This document shows, one piece after another, positions 1 to 10,839 of a stretch of DNA of 64,000 nucleotides. Every line of letters begins with the position of its first letter. Positions within the stretch are counted from its first letter, which is position 1. Made by a program: the position numbers and the translations under genes. Below the pieces are notes generated by a model that saw nothing but the letters and a program-made list of their open reading frames with translations, did no database searches and was not told the DNA's origin. The DNA lies in assembly GCF_963675165.1 (NCBI RefSeq), contig NC_087390.1, positions 2,680,001-2,744,000 of the forward strand, written 5' to 3'. Origin of the DNA: Halichondria panicea (lineage: Eukaryota > Porifera > Demospongiae > Suberitida > Halichondriidae).

Positions 1-972
1 ACACGCTATATAACGGCCAAGAGCTCAGGTCCGGATTGAAACTACAATGACTTCAATGTAAAGCGACCTCTCAGAAGCGACCATATGGCAAGCGGAGTGG
101 TTCAAAAATAGAAAGCACAAAACGTACTGTTATTATGCCTAAAAACCTACGTGTTTTGGCTAAAAACGTAGGTGTTTTCTATAAACGTACGTCTCCTGCA
201 ACGTATTATAAACATACGTGTTTTATTATAAACGTACGTGTTTCATTTTACGCAATTATTTAATAATTAGCCAGCTATGTTCTTTGTGCAAGTCTCTCTG
301 TCACTAGCCTCGATTCCAGGCGGCCTTGAATCGAGGCTACTCTGGGTGTTTCAGATATAACCTAGCCTCAATACCAGGCCGATTAAAATATCGTATTTTA
401 ATCGGCCTGGATTCGAGGATAGATATAACCTGGCACGTACGTTTTTGTATGAAAAAACGTACGTACGTTTATAATAATAACATTATGTTGCAGGAGACGT
501 AGTGGTATAATGAAACACCTACGTTTATAGAAAACACGTACGTTTTTAGCCAAAACACGTAGGTTTTTAGGCATAATAACAGTACGTTTTGTGCTTTCTA
601 TTTTTGAACCACTCTGCTTGCCATACGACCACCTCTCTACTCAGTATAACGAGCAGCTTTCTAGTCCCCAACTAACTTTAGCAATGGAAAATAACCTCCC
701 AGAACGACAGCCACACCCAGAATTAGCAGAAAATTATTGCTGATTTTACACAATCGTGAAAACCTAGCTGTAGCTTGTCTCTACAGCCTTTTCAAGGCTT
801 GTATGAGCTAAATAAAGAAGCAGTTAGCAAAGCCCCAAGATTCATTTGCAGCAAGAAACGACCATAGAACATACATAGTTGGCAATCGAAACCTCCCAAG
901 GAAGACCACCTCTCTATAACGGCCAAAAGGCTGTTCCCCAATGGTGTCCGTTTTATGGAGGTTTCACTGTAT
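1..972. mobile_element. Inverted-repeat DNA transposon (left end outside window)
   Basis: The right end reads 'ggaggtttcactgta' near 957-971, and 'tctctataacggccaa' at 912-927 resembles the opening sequence of the window ('ctatataacggccaag'). This suggests one element whose left terminus is just outside the window. Its interior holds a large palindrome (84-626) and no coding region. It is probably a non-autonomous DNA transposon; the family is not determined. Confidence 0.45.
84..626. repeat. Large palindrome with repeated ACGTACG/ACGTAGG motifs
   Basis: The arm at 84-250 is repeated in reverse complement at about 430-626, both carrying 'ttcaaaaatagaaagc' and 'gtactgttattatgcc'. Each arm has several 'aaacgtacgt' or 'aaacctacgt' units. 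The centre holds two small hairpins built on 'cctcgattccaggc' (about 305-340) and 'ccaggccgattaaaat' (about 363-421). No coding potential is visible. The structure fits a MITE nested in the surrounding element. Confidence 0.7.
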
Positions 973-1766
973 AATTATGCTTACACCAAGACTTCCTTAT
1001 GAAGATTTAACTCTTGTTACTACATTGGCACATACGCTCCAGGATTTGGGTCAGGGGAGGTAAATAATATGTCATCACCCCACCATGTACCAGTGAAAAT
1101 TACTAGTGTTGGCTGGGGAAAACTACCAGCGAAGAAGTACATGTGAATGACGTTGTAATGGATGCTCTTATGCTCTCGTCTGATGTCTTGTTTCCACACT
1201 TTTTGGTGTTTCTCCCGGCTAATCCTAGTAATTTTTCACATTGCAAATGTTTTTCTAGTCAGATAGCCCTTAGAGTCTGTTAGTCTCCATTAATAGCCCT
1301 TTGTGTTCGTTAATAGCCCCTAGTCCGGTCTCCGTTAATAGCCCCTGGTCTCCGTTCGGTCTCTGTTAATAATAGCCCATGGTCTTTTTTTCGAAAATAG
1401 TGGCTGTTCCAAATTTGAATTGATATCCTTCTAAGATTCAAAATATCATAAAGTCGTGGAATTTTGATCATCAGAACTCTAGTTATAGACTAAGAGCCGA
1501 CTTTAGTCTCCACTAAGTCTCCCCTTAGTCTCCCAAACTATATAGTACAAAATTTATAAACGGATCGTAGGGGGGAAAACTAGGGGTCAATCACCAATCC
1601 CTCGTCCTCCCATAAATGCAGCCCTGCTATACATGCACAGACACATTAAACAGGTACAGCGAGTCTAGCAGTGATGCAAGACAGCTGGTGGCCATGATCT
1701 TTTTTTCCAGAGGCTCGACAAAACCAGGAGCATCATCAATCCGTCCTGAAAAGGTGAATCATTGAT
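973..1766. other. Non-coding stretch with short degenerate repeats
   Basis: No gene was recognised. Between about 1262 and 1385 there is a degenerate repeat of 'gttaatagcccctagtc' type units. The rest is AT-rich sequence without long open frames. Confidence 0.5.
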
Positions 1767-2525
1767 TAGCCTCGATTCCCGGCCGCTTGAACAAGGCGGC
1801 CTGGTATACCTTGTATGCGCATGCGCAAAATAATTGACAACAATTTCATCATACAAATTGTAAAAAAACGGACAAAGTTACAGAAGGGAATAATACGTAT
1901 GACAATGTGACCACAATGGCAGCTTTCAGAGACACTAATCAAAGTAGAATAATTATGCTGCAGCAGTGTTGCTTCTTCTAGCTCTGTTTATCAAAGAGAC
2001 AGTTCAAGAAAGCCTCCCAGACAGCTAGAGCTGCCAGCTAGGAAGAGTGGTGGACTCTTTAATACATCAGTAGATCTTGAGTGAATAACTTCCTGAGTGT
2101 CGAGTTAAAGCTTATTAAAAGCTTTTAGGAGTAATCATTAGCTTCTTTATCTTCAGCAATGACTTCTTGTCGAACATAAAGGCAAGATTTAGTAGCAGAA
2201 CACTTGCCTGGTCTATATTACCACAGCCTCATCAGGGGACCCACAGGAACACATCATGCCTTTCCTATAACATCTGTAGCCTTACAGTGTAGGGTGTCTT
2301 TAAGTAGAGACTTGGCTTGATACAATAAAGGGCGTAAGAACTCAGTCATCTTTACACAATACTTCTATGTAACGGACTGTAAAATCAGAATACAAATAGT
2401 ATACGGTTTATTTTACTGACAGTATCCACAAATACACGGATTACCCCCTTTTTGGGGTAACGTACACGCATGCGCATACAAGGTATACCAGGCCGCCTTG
2501 TTCAAGCGGCCTGGAATCGAGGCTA
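1767..2525. mobile_element. 759-bp MULE-like MITE, copy 1
   Basis: The element starts 'tagcctcgattccc' and ends with its inverse 'ggaatcgaggcta'; the terminal inverted repeats are about 55 bp and include 'caaggcggcctggtatacc'. It is flanked by a 9-bp direct repeat, atcattgat, which is the footprint expected of Mutator-like transposases. A second copy of exactly the same length lies in opposite orientation at 45353-46111 with a different 9-bp duplication. There is no transposase ORF, so it is non-autonomous. Confidence 0.88.
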
Positions 2526-2651
2526 ATCATTGATCTGATTAGCACCTAATCAGGCCACCAGCCATATACTTGCGAATATGCACTGTACTATTATTAAAGG
2601 ATTGGCACTACTTCTGTAGCTAAAAAGCTACTAGGAAACGAAACTCATACA

Positions 2652-2890
2652 TACCGTATAGCGGGAAATATTTTCGCGTGCAAATTTTTACTATTTGGTT
2701 CTTTACTATTTGGTTCTAGAGCCCCTAGCAGACATTTTCGTGGGTTCTAATATTCGCGTTTCTATGCCAGGAAACCACACCCACCAAAAACTTTGAGAGT
2801 TCATCCCGGTTTTAATTTTTGTATTAATTGCTCTGCCCTCAAAAAACGCAAAATTTTGCCCACAAAAATTTCCCGCTGAACAGTACATAT
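2652..2890. mobile_element. MITE of the 'taccgtatagcggg' family
   Basis: The left end 'ataccgtatagcgggaaatat' is matched in reverse complement by 'atttcccgctgaacagtac' at the right end. The same terminal motif recurs at 8227-8436, 27069-27281, about 13300-13360, about 20814 and 44415-44500. It has no coding capacity. Confidence 0.65.
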
Positions 2891-3982
2891 ATGTACCGTA
2901 CAGCGGGATATTTTTTTGTTGCTAGGCACAAGGAAACTGTATGTTCTTTATTTTCGTACATTTAGACCTACTTTTCTGTTACAGTGTATTTGTACCTACC
3001 TTGATTGTATATGTTGTTATTCTCGTTGTTAGTCAGTACCGCTTCTCTGACTTGTCCTACAGGTTAGGCTACCTCGGCGACTCAACACAGCTATCTCTCA
3101 CTTCACTAAGCTTTTATGAACCATAGGTGCGCGTAATGTAGTCATACTGTTGTGCAAGACCTATTCCATTTCATCATGGTGCATGTGTTATGTGGTCATA
3201 ATATTGACATTAGATCATAATTATTGCTGCAGACAGGAAATATGATATAATAATTATGCCTCGGTGCGCATGCGCAAGCGAGGTATACGGTAGTGTGTCT
3301 GTGTGTTTGGAAAGGTGGTAGTAAGCACAAGGCTAACTGGGTTGGATGGAACCTCGTCCGCTGAAGCATAAAATTGACTCAAACGGAATGCACATTTGAT
3401 TTTAATGAAGGACATTCAATTGACAGTTTTATTAATTATAGTAACAATTATAGTTTTTCCGGTCTTCAGAGGAGCACCAGACCCGTCATTGCCAGTCCAC
3501 AAGTTTCGGTCCCTTTAATTTCCTGACTTGTGGATAGCTCAAGGAAAGGCGGGACCACTCCCATACATGCAGAGTCCGGGTGTGGCTGTCAAACCATAGA
3601 TTCTATGGTTAAACACCACAAAACATGCAGTTGAAAAGCAAGCTAAATTTCTTATTCAAATATTTTTGTTTAGGAAGTACTCTATGTGCAACCTTATAAT
3701 TATTGTATGTAAATTGTTATGTAATTAAGATAAGCAAAATGTAACCCACGTGACAACGTCAGTTTCTTTCTTTTCCATTGTGAGGATTCTTTTACTTCTG
3801 TCTGTCTCTTTGTTAGCAGTTTTTAGCCAGTTTTTTAGTACCATGAGGATTATGTTTAGGCGCATGTGATTCCCATATCTGGGTGTATCATCTTACTTTA
3901 GGCGTTTTGTGGCTTGTAGCTACATGTACAATCAGTATGAGATCTAACCTTGGTTCTGCAGTATGAATTTTCCATTAGTCAA

Positions 3983-4018
<36 letters not shown>

Positions 4019-4507
4019 TGGGTGTAAGAGTTTCTATAGGCTTCTAGTCATGTTTACTTGGATTTTAATTCGTGGATTTGCAAAATAATGCTTCGTTCTC
4101 GAGTTATGCCTAGTTTTGCTTACTTGGAATGCCATTGCAGCCTTTTCAGAAGAGCACGTAGTCAAACTTGTTTACCGAGTGTTACTACTCTACTTAGTAG
4201 TTAGCTTTGCACTAGAATTAGCTCTGCACTAGAACGCTAGCTATTGGTAGCTGCAAGAGTGAGGAAGAGAGCTGCAAGGCTCTGTTGATGGCAGCCATTA
4301 ATTTTAGACTTGAACTTTTGGCATCGATCGTTTTTAACAACAATCATGGTTGATCATTACCCACTCTTTGAGTTTGCATGCAGCAAAAGCAAAAATGTTC
4401 ATCAGTATAAAAGCTATTAGTAGCTTCATGTTATGTAGCTTTGGCATCTCCACCGAGGCATCAGCACCTGCGGTGCTTTCATTATTATAGTAACTTCACT
4501 AGACTGC
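2891..4507. other. Non-coding stretch with (GT)n microsatellite
   Basis: No gene is recognisable. A (GT)n run lies at about 3985-4022. A fragment reading 'gcctcggtgcgcatgcgcaagcgaggta' type palindrome lies near 3260-3290, probably a transposon remnant. Confidence 0.5.
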
Positions 4508-4516
4508 CAAAAGTAG

Positions 4517-5135
4517 TAGTCTCGAATACCCGCCTCAACCTAAAAGCTTGAGTCTGGTCAAACTCACATTGAGGTTTGGTTCAAGTGTGTCCAGGAATTT
4601 CTTGGACATTTAATTGACCACAAGTGGGTGTGAAACATGAATAAAATTATAGTCTACATGAATATCATTATAGCTAACCGCCACGGCAGCATGATATGGA
4701 TTGTTACTAGTAGAAAGAATTAGCCCCTGACAGAAGGCGACGTAGGAAAATTCATGGAGAGAGTTGTAAGGATGTGATACTAGAACTCTCCAGACTAGCA
4801 ACAGGACCTTTGGAATACCTTGTCGAAATTAACAGCCTAAATGCTCATTTATGTGAATGCGACCGTCGACCATGGTTTCATGGCCCTCTAGCTCTGTGCA
4901 ATGATGGCTTCAAGCTCAGTGTTTTTCTCGTAGGCTTTCAACTCCTAGCCTTAATTGATACACTGTCTGATATAGCCCTCTGTGTATGTTCTGTCCCTAA
5001 CATGCGTGGCTTGTGGCTTTATCACTATGCTTGTGGGCGTGTAGCCCACTTGACTTTGCTGACTGTGCAGAACAAAGTTCATATGTGAGTTTGACCAGAC
5101 TCAAGCTTTTAGGTTGAGGCGGGTATTCGAGACTA
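4517..5135. mobile_element. 619-bp MULE-like MITE with perfect 9-bp duplication
   Basis: Terminal inverted repeats of about 50 bp begin 'tagtctcgaatacccgcc' on the left and are mirrored to 'attcgagacta' on the right. The flanks are a perfect 9-bp direct repeat, caaaagtag, at 4508-4516 and 5136-5144. The open frames inside (for example 4774-5088) span the element's own TIR and resemble no protein, so I treat the element as non-coding. The terminal 'TAG.CTCG' signature is shared with other elements in this window. Confidence 0.88.
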
Positions 5136-5334
5136 CAAAAGTAGAGAGGTAGATCTCATAATTGTTTGCAGCTGAAGTGATCTTTTACCAGGATCAAAGT
5201 AGAAAATAGAATTGTTGTTAACTCTTATATTAAACTGGACGGTACTTTTTTATAAATCTTTTTATTCATGTCAACACTCAACAGCCCAGTTGTTATGTCA
5301 ACAATTCACATGCTGATTGCACATGCTGATGCCG

Positions 5335-5425
5335 TAGACTCGCTGGCCAGTCCATCCTAGGGATTGGGACTGGTCAACTGCCAATCATCGAGTTGTTCTA
5401 GTGGAATTTTAATTAGTTGTATAGG
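5335..5425. mobile_element. Truncated end of the 'tagactcgc' element
   Basis: 'tagactcgctggccagtcc' followed by 'ttctagtggaattttaatt' matches one end of the complete element at 31554-32211. No matching right end is visible, so it is a fragment. Confidence 0.55.
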
Positions 5426-5452
5426 TATATACGTATGGAAGGTGCTAGTATA

Positions 5453-5617
5453 CTACAGAGAATTTCAGGCGGTTGACAGAAGTTAAAAGTTGTGCAGTCG
5501 ACCATGACCACTAATTACATTAGTGAAGTAAACTGTACACAGTGTGTGATTGAGATGGTCATGGATGGCTGCACTTCAACTTTTAACTTCTGCCAACCAA
5601 CCTGAAATCCTCTGTAG
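5453..5617. mobile_element. 165-bp palindromic MITE
   Basis: The arm 'ctacagagaatttcagg' to 'gaagttaaaagttg' is mirrored by 'caacttttaacttctgcc' to 'cctctgtag'. The arms are about 60 bp around a short unpaired centre. The sequence is non-coding. Confidence 0.75.
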
Positions 5618-7199
5618 ATCAGTTGACTTTTTTCTGAGATTTCTTTCACCAATAATACTTCTTTAGAAGATTATATAGAAGCGTCTGTGATGTTGCAGTA
5701 TAATTCTTGTTGATGATTTTGAGACTAACGGGTAAAAATTAATAGGTACAATGCATGAGACTTGGAGACTAGACTAATAGGCTAAATTTTGAGCATAATT
5801 GGGCAAAGCCTACTGGTCAGCGAGTCTACGCCACAGGTCAGTGTTACAGACCACAGTTTACTCAACAACACTCATATTGGGGTTCCCGGTTACTACAGCA
5901 GTTCAAACTCACTCTTGACTCATGTCAGAATCAGCTGAGGGGAGAAACCTGCTGAGCACTTTAGTCCAGAGGTCATTGCACAATGGAATGTTAATTGTCA
6001 TTACGTCAGTGTCAAAACCAATTATTGTCCAACGCATGCAAAGGTCACTCCTACAGATGCTCAAGAGCTCCCTTGGTTTAAGCGTTGTGCATTCGACGTC
6101 CCTTACTGGAGTTGCAAGCTCTTCGTTGTCTCTAAACCACACCCATGAACCCATGAAGGCAGAGCAGCTTCCGTGTTTCTGTCGTCGCTTTAGAGTCTTA
6201 GTACCATCAAGCATGGCTCCTTTCTTCTTGAAAAAACTTGAAAACTGTGCATACCTGGGGCCGTATGTTATTTTTCTATCCTACATCAATGAGATCAATC
6301 ACTGGTGACATAAGTGTGGTATAAAATCAAAGGCGCTAGCAATAACACAAAGGAAAATCAATGAATGGGTAATCAGCACAACTACAGCACTAATGTACGT
6401 TATTCATTTACAGTTATGCAACAACATTGAGTTGCGTAATGAACTCTGCTTAATGGCATTATTCATAGCTTGTTTGTGCGGTGGCAAGGTTGCTGATCAT
6501 GCATGTTGCTTGAATGTATTGTCAACAGGATTCATGTATTTACTAACCCATTGACACTAGCTGTTCTCTCACTTTTGCAGACACAAAGTGCCCTACCATG
6601 TTCTACTGAATTTCTATTGCCCAGTGTCTGCCGAGTGTCCAGGCAACCATGGCGATGAAGAGACCACTTCTGTACTTCGAAGTTTGGTGTCTGAACATTT
6701 GTCACATAATCAGGTGCCTGTGTTGCTGATCATGCATGATCTGTTTAGCCTACTTTCTATCACTGAAAGCACTAGCTTGCACTTTAGAACAACGCTAATG
6801 TGTGTATATACACTTGTTTTGCATTCACTATTATATTCATTGTCACACAGGTGTTGGGTTTTCTTAAAGCTGTATTGAAGCGTTTGGTTCCACTGAAGTT
6901 GTGGGGGTCAAAGTACAACAGGAAGGTGTTCTACCGTCACCTGCGGAAGTTCCTTCAGCTTCGGAGGAGAGAGACAGTGTCCGTGAAGCAAATGTGTGAG
7001 GGAGTTAAGGTGATCAATACATCCACCCCACCTCCTCCCACTAATCTGGTGTTGTGGGGTTTAGCAAAATCTGTTGTTTCTTTCACATGCAGCCTTAGTT
7101 TTGGGTTGTGGCCAGCATAATTTTGGCATGATCAATCAAAGCATTCCAGTTGCTGGAGTTTAGTTATTTTGGCAAGCATTGTGTTATGGCAGTGCCAAT

Positions 7200-7593
7200 T
7201 ACTGTATTTACTTGATTAAACGCCCGGGCGTTTATTTCAGATCGAAGTCTTTAGAGGGGAAGTTTTATCCAGGAGGGCGTTTATTGTTATATCTACTCCA
7301 AAACTCTTGCACAGCAGCAGTTATTGTGCTCTTCTTGGGCTGCTGTCTCAGCTTAAATTTAAGTCATAGGAGTGCCCTCTGTGTCGGTATCTCTCTCTCT
7401 GCCATCGATGCATCATAAAAATTATTTTCTATGCTGCCATGCTTGCAACTGGGTTCCATGTGCTATTTCAGTCCACCCACAGTGGCACGCCCCACATTAT
7501 GGGCGTTTATTGACAAAGACAGAGCTTTTACCCTGGGCGTTTAAACGAGATGGGTGTTTATTCAAGGAGGGCGTTTAATCAAGTAAATACGGT
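7200..7593. mobile_element. MITE in the TERT intron
   Basis: The left end 'actgtatttacttgattaaa' plus 'cgccc' is mirrored at the right end by 'gggcgtttaatc' plus 'aagtaaatacggta'. It lies between the TERT QFP-type exon and the next exon. No protein is recognised inside. Confidence 0.75.
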
Positions 7594-7872
7594 ATCTATA
7601 ATTATTGCACCCATTCATGCAAACTGTCATACCATGTTATTTTTGCATTTTCATTCATGCAGTTCTCCCACTGCGATTGGCTAAAGCTCCCCCCATCCAA
7701 GCACAAGGGAAGACCACACCCACTACAGACACGTCTCTTTGAGCGTCTGGTTCATTGGCTGATGACAAGTGTCATAATCAGAACACTCAAGGTGCAGACA
7801 TAATTATGTGTCCAGGGTGGGAAAATTATAGATTACAACAACTACAAGTGTTGCTATATATACCTTACATCA

Positions 7873-8226
7873 AGAGTGTATGAAGAGGAGTATGCGACTC
7901 CCACGCACATTCCATTCTACATCTCGGACTGAATCCGTCACTGAGTTTTATGCTCTAAACTTGTCTCTTTATGGCGCTTACTTGCCACCAGTTGAATATC
8001 GTCATTGGAATGCATTTTAACAACTTCTTTGTCTTTCTTGCCTTCAATCAAGAAATAGCAGCCACGTGAGCTTAACCGTGTGTCGTATCCTCTGGTGTAT
8101 GTTTTAACAATTAACCACTACACCTACGCGCACCCACTTAAGATGAGGTCTGATAGTGAGGATACCATACTCATACCGTAACATGGTTTACACTACAACT
8201 GCTACAGTTGGATACTCCTCTTCATA
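7873..8226. mobile_element. MITE with 'agtgtatgaagaggagt' ends, right end truncated
   Basis: The left end 'agtgtatgaagaggagtatg' and the right end 'actcctcttcata' are inverted. The same family is complete at 26480-26772. Here the right terminus is cut by the adjoining 'taccgtatagcg' element that starts at 8227. Confidence 0.7.
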
Positions 8227-8436
8227 TACCGTATAGCGTGTAACTTTCGTGGGGCAAAATATTCGTGGTTTTCGTGGTTGGAGGTCTGACCACGAATATT
8301 TTACCCACGAATGAAGCGACCTTGCCTACCTTTACCTGCAGTGCAAGCAGCAACCACGAAAATATTACCCACGAAATGTCTCAATATTGCTGAACCACGA
8401 ATATTTTGTCCCTCGAAAATTACCCGCTATACGGTA
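8227..8436. mobile_element. 210-bp MITE of the 'taccgtatagcg' family
   Basis: It begins 'taccgtatagcg' and ends 'cgctatacggta'. The interior is a series of inverted 'ccacgaatatttt' and 'aaatattcgtgg' motifs. It is non-coding and sits in the TERT intron. Confidence 0.8.
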
Positions 8437-8545
8437 CACTCCTGGTTACATGGATTGCATCTACGGAAATGTTAATTTTATGCTATGCCTACTCAAAAAT
8501 GCTATCAACCTACTCAAACATGTGTTGCTCAACAAATCATGTCAT

Positions 8546-8546
<1 letters not shown>

Positions 8547-8614
<68 letters not shown>
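8547..8614. repeat. (CA)n microsatellite directly against a TERT splice acceptor
   Basis: About 65 bp of CA dinucleotide runs up to the 'acacag' acceptor of the T-motif exon at 8615. The repeat therefore occupies the place where a pyrimidine tract would normally lie, which may weaken splicing. The apparent His-Thr repeat proteins in this stretch are translations of the microsatellite. Confidence 0.9.
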
Positions 8615-8615
<1 letters not shown>

Positions 8616-8939
8616 CTTTCTTTTACGTGACTGAGCATTCTGAGCACCAGAACTGCCTCTTCTACTACAGGAAAAAGGTGTGGTCTCGTATCCAAGAGCT
8701 AGCCGTTCGTATCATCCCCTACCAGCAGATCCCATTGGTCAGTATAATTATAGTTTTTCATACGATATAAATTATTTATGCCTGCTAATAATTATTTACA
8801 GTTGTAATCAATTATGAAACAATGCCAAGCTCAATTACTCGGCTGATTTAGCGGCATGTAATGTGATTGTTCATGCACTCATTCAACAGAACTATGTATG
8901 AATGGATGCTTGTCATGTGCACTGCTGTAATAGATACCC

Positions 8940-9377
8940 AGAGGAGGTTGGTCACGATTTAAACTGCGGCGATACATGCTATATGCAAACAGTGTTTGGC
9001 CTCGAATTCGCCTTCACCCGCTGAGTCAGCACTTTTGTCTCATTCTTGAGCATTTTTATCTTATGTTATCTCTCTTGTATTACATCTCCTGTTTGTTTAA
9101 GAATCATAGTAGAGTAAACCTATAATTATATATATTCCGACAGGAACCAAGGAAAGTGCAGTTTACTTAGTTTCTGTATCATTGCTTCGAGTGTGACTCT
9201 GCTACTCACTGCATGACTGGGTATTATTAGCATCATTTGCTACTAGTATGTAGTGCTACAATCTTTTGTAGCCTTCTGGCTCTAGCTAAGGATAGCTACT
9301 TTTCATGCTTTTCTCTGTAGGTTTCCTTTTTTCCGTGCACGCAAATTCCTCCGCTAAAATTTGACCAACCTCCTCTG
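8940..9377. mobile_element. 438-bp TIR element between the TERT T-motif and motif-A exons
   Basis: 'cagaggaggttggtca' at the left is mirrored by 'tgaccaacctcctctg' at the right. The flanking 9-mers are atagatacc (8931-8939) and atagataac (9378-9386), a 9-bp duplication with one mismatch. It is non-coding. It occupies the interval where TERT motifs 1 and 2 were expected. Confidence 0.75.
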
Positions 9378-10089
9378 ATAGATAACAATTCATGTGGTTG
9401 ATTTATGGCTTTATGGTTCGGGTCAGAGGAAGTATGACATACATGTACATGCTTCCACGAGTCACTACAAGTGCAGTACAGTGTATCACAGTGCTATCAT
9501 CAGCACTAGTACTTGTAGTGTCAGACCTCGAGTTTTGCCTCGTGTTTGCTTTTAATTTGGATGATGAATTTTACGAGCCTTCGATTATACTCCTGCCACC
9601 TCATAGCTATGAATATAAACTTTTCAGAACACACGGCCCGAGATCATTGCCAGCTCTTGTTTTGGGTTGCATGAGGTCTTCGTAAAACTGAAGAGATTCT
9701 CAACCGAACAAAAGAAAGTTGATACCCCAACCAAAGGGTTAGTTACAATTGACTAACCGCACCACGCAATCTTACGACTGCACGTAGCATATCTAGTGAA
9801 TGCATAGTTCACTGTTATAAGTTAGCATATTGCTATAAGATGAATATATAGTTCACTGTTAGTTACGTACTGTAACAGTGGCTTCTTACAAACGTACACA
9901 TTATGATTAACAGCTGGCAACAGTATAATTATGTGCAGTACCTAACTTGACAACATCCTTACCAGTGTGAGTTGCTGTGTTCGTTCCCTCAGGCCGTTGC
10001 TGTTTGTTCGAGTTGATATCTCCAGTTGCTATGACTCGATGGTTCCAAAGAGAGCTCTTGAGATTGTCTCCAACAATGTCTTGTCACAG

Positions 10090-10578
10090 GTTAGCAGCTA
10101 TACACTTTCAGGAAAGTAAGTACCTGTGGTTTTGTCTGAGGTTTTATGGTTTTAGCCTGTATCCACTGTAGCATATAATGACAACCACAATCATAATTAT
10201 TATTATGGTTGTCATTATATGAATATCGTTATGCTCGAGACTGAAATCTTGCTACTGAGTTTTTTCTGGACAACAGTTGCAACAAGGACTCATACAAATT
10301 CTCAGTACTGTAGAATAATGATCGATATTCATATAGCTGAACTATAATAATTATTATTGTGGTTTTAATAACATTATAGGAACCATGCACTAGTTCCTTA
10401 GTTTTGCTATCATGCTCCTAGCTGGACACTGTGATTTTCAAATATTGCATTGTGGGGACTGCCTATAATATGTGTCATTGTACCCTAATGCATATACGGT
10501 TTACATTTGTCTATTTCTAGAGATCTTATCTGATTCGCTGCTTTGCTAAGCTGTTCGTATCCAGGGAACGCATGATAC
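10090..10578. other. Non-coding gap after TERT motif A, with a hairpin
   Basis: A perfect-armed hairpin spans 10172-10221: 'catataatgacaaccacaat' pairs with 'attatggttgtcattatatg'. No TERT motif B or C and no other gene was seen before the duplicated block starts near 10579. Confidence 0.6.
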
Positions 10579-10624
10579 TAAAATTGAGTTTGTTTAGTTA
10601 TTGATCTTTACCCACTCCCGCCTA

Positions 10625-10822
10625 CAAGGTATGTTCACACAGCATTTATTCACTTCTCGACTTATATGCACTCATATAATTATGTGATGTTTTATGCTCT
10701 TATTCGTGTGTAGGGTACCATCAAGGTAAAGAAGAAGGTTGGCAGACAGACCTGTACTTAATTTTTATTTGGAGTCAATTACAGGACCACCTCAACAATA
10801 AATGCAACTTCAACCCGATAAC
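10625..10822 (+). pseudogene. TRAF zinc-finger gene scrap
   Basis: 'cctacaag|gt' (end of a zinc-finger exon), an intron, then 'tag|ggtaccatcaagg' reproduce the exon joint seen at 41673-41880. This is followed by a 'QLQDHLNNKCNF' type segment at about 10780-10820, a typical TRAF zinc-finger phrase. The zinc-finger exon before it has been lost by deletion. It is non-functional. Confidence 0.6.
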
Positions 10823-10839
10823 ATATACGTTAGTTCTAC

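Larger units (their letters stand above)
6140..10089 (+). pseudogene. TERT: TERT (telomerase reverse transcriptase), partial gene: RNA-binding domain, T motif and motif A
   Basis: Telomerase reverse transcriptase copies telomere repeats onto chromosome ends from its RNA template. Exons read in order: about 6140-6262 ('MAPFFLKKLEN'); 6581-6713 ('PYHVLLNFYCPV', 'LRSLVSEHLSHNQ'); 6851-7009 (QFP-type block 'RLVPLKLWGSKYNRKVF'); 7663-7791 ('CDWLKLPP', 'LVHWLMTSVIIRTLK'); 8615-8737 (T motif 'FFYVTEHSE', 'KKVWSRIQEL'); 9993-10089 (motif A 'LLFVRVDISSCYDSM' with a catalytic Asp). Each matches the human protein block by block, and the internal exons end on GT with compatible phase. Motifs 1 and 2, expected between the last two exons, were not found; a 438-bp transposon sits there instead. 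Motifs B to E are absent downstream. I therefore call it a truncated gene, though a functional gene with badly assembled exons cannot be excluded. The 5' part before 6140 is unclear. Confidence 0.8.

Noticed and set aside
1..250. Telomere-like or subtelomeric repeat suggested by the ACGTACG units
   Set aside because: The units are irregular and belong to a palindrome with defined ends, not a tandem telomeric array.
3440..3600. Possible small structured RNA or tRNA
   Set aside because: No cloverleaf with consistent A and B boxes could be formed by eye.
4774..5088. 104-codon ORF
   Set aside because: It lies wholly inside a 619-bp MITE bounded by a 9-bp duplication; it resembles no transposase.
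5909..6214. Minus-strand ORF opposite the first TERT exon
   Set aside because: The + strand reading matches TERT near 6210-6262 and joins the next exon in phase; the minus ORF has no recognisable features.
8387..8770. ORFs with long His-Thr repeats
   Set aside because: They translate the (CA)n microsatellite; only the part after 8614 is real coding sequence (TERT T-motif exon).
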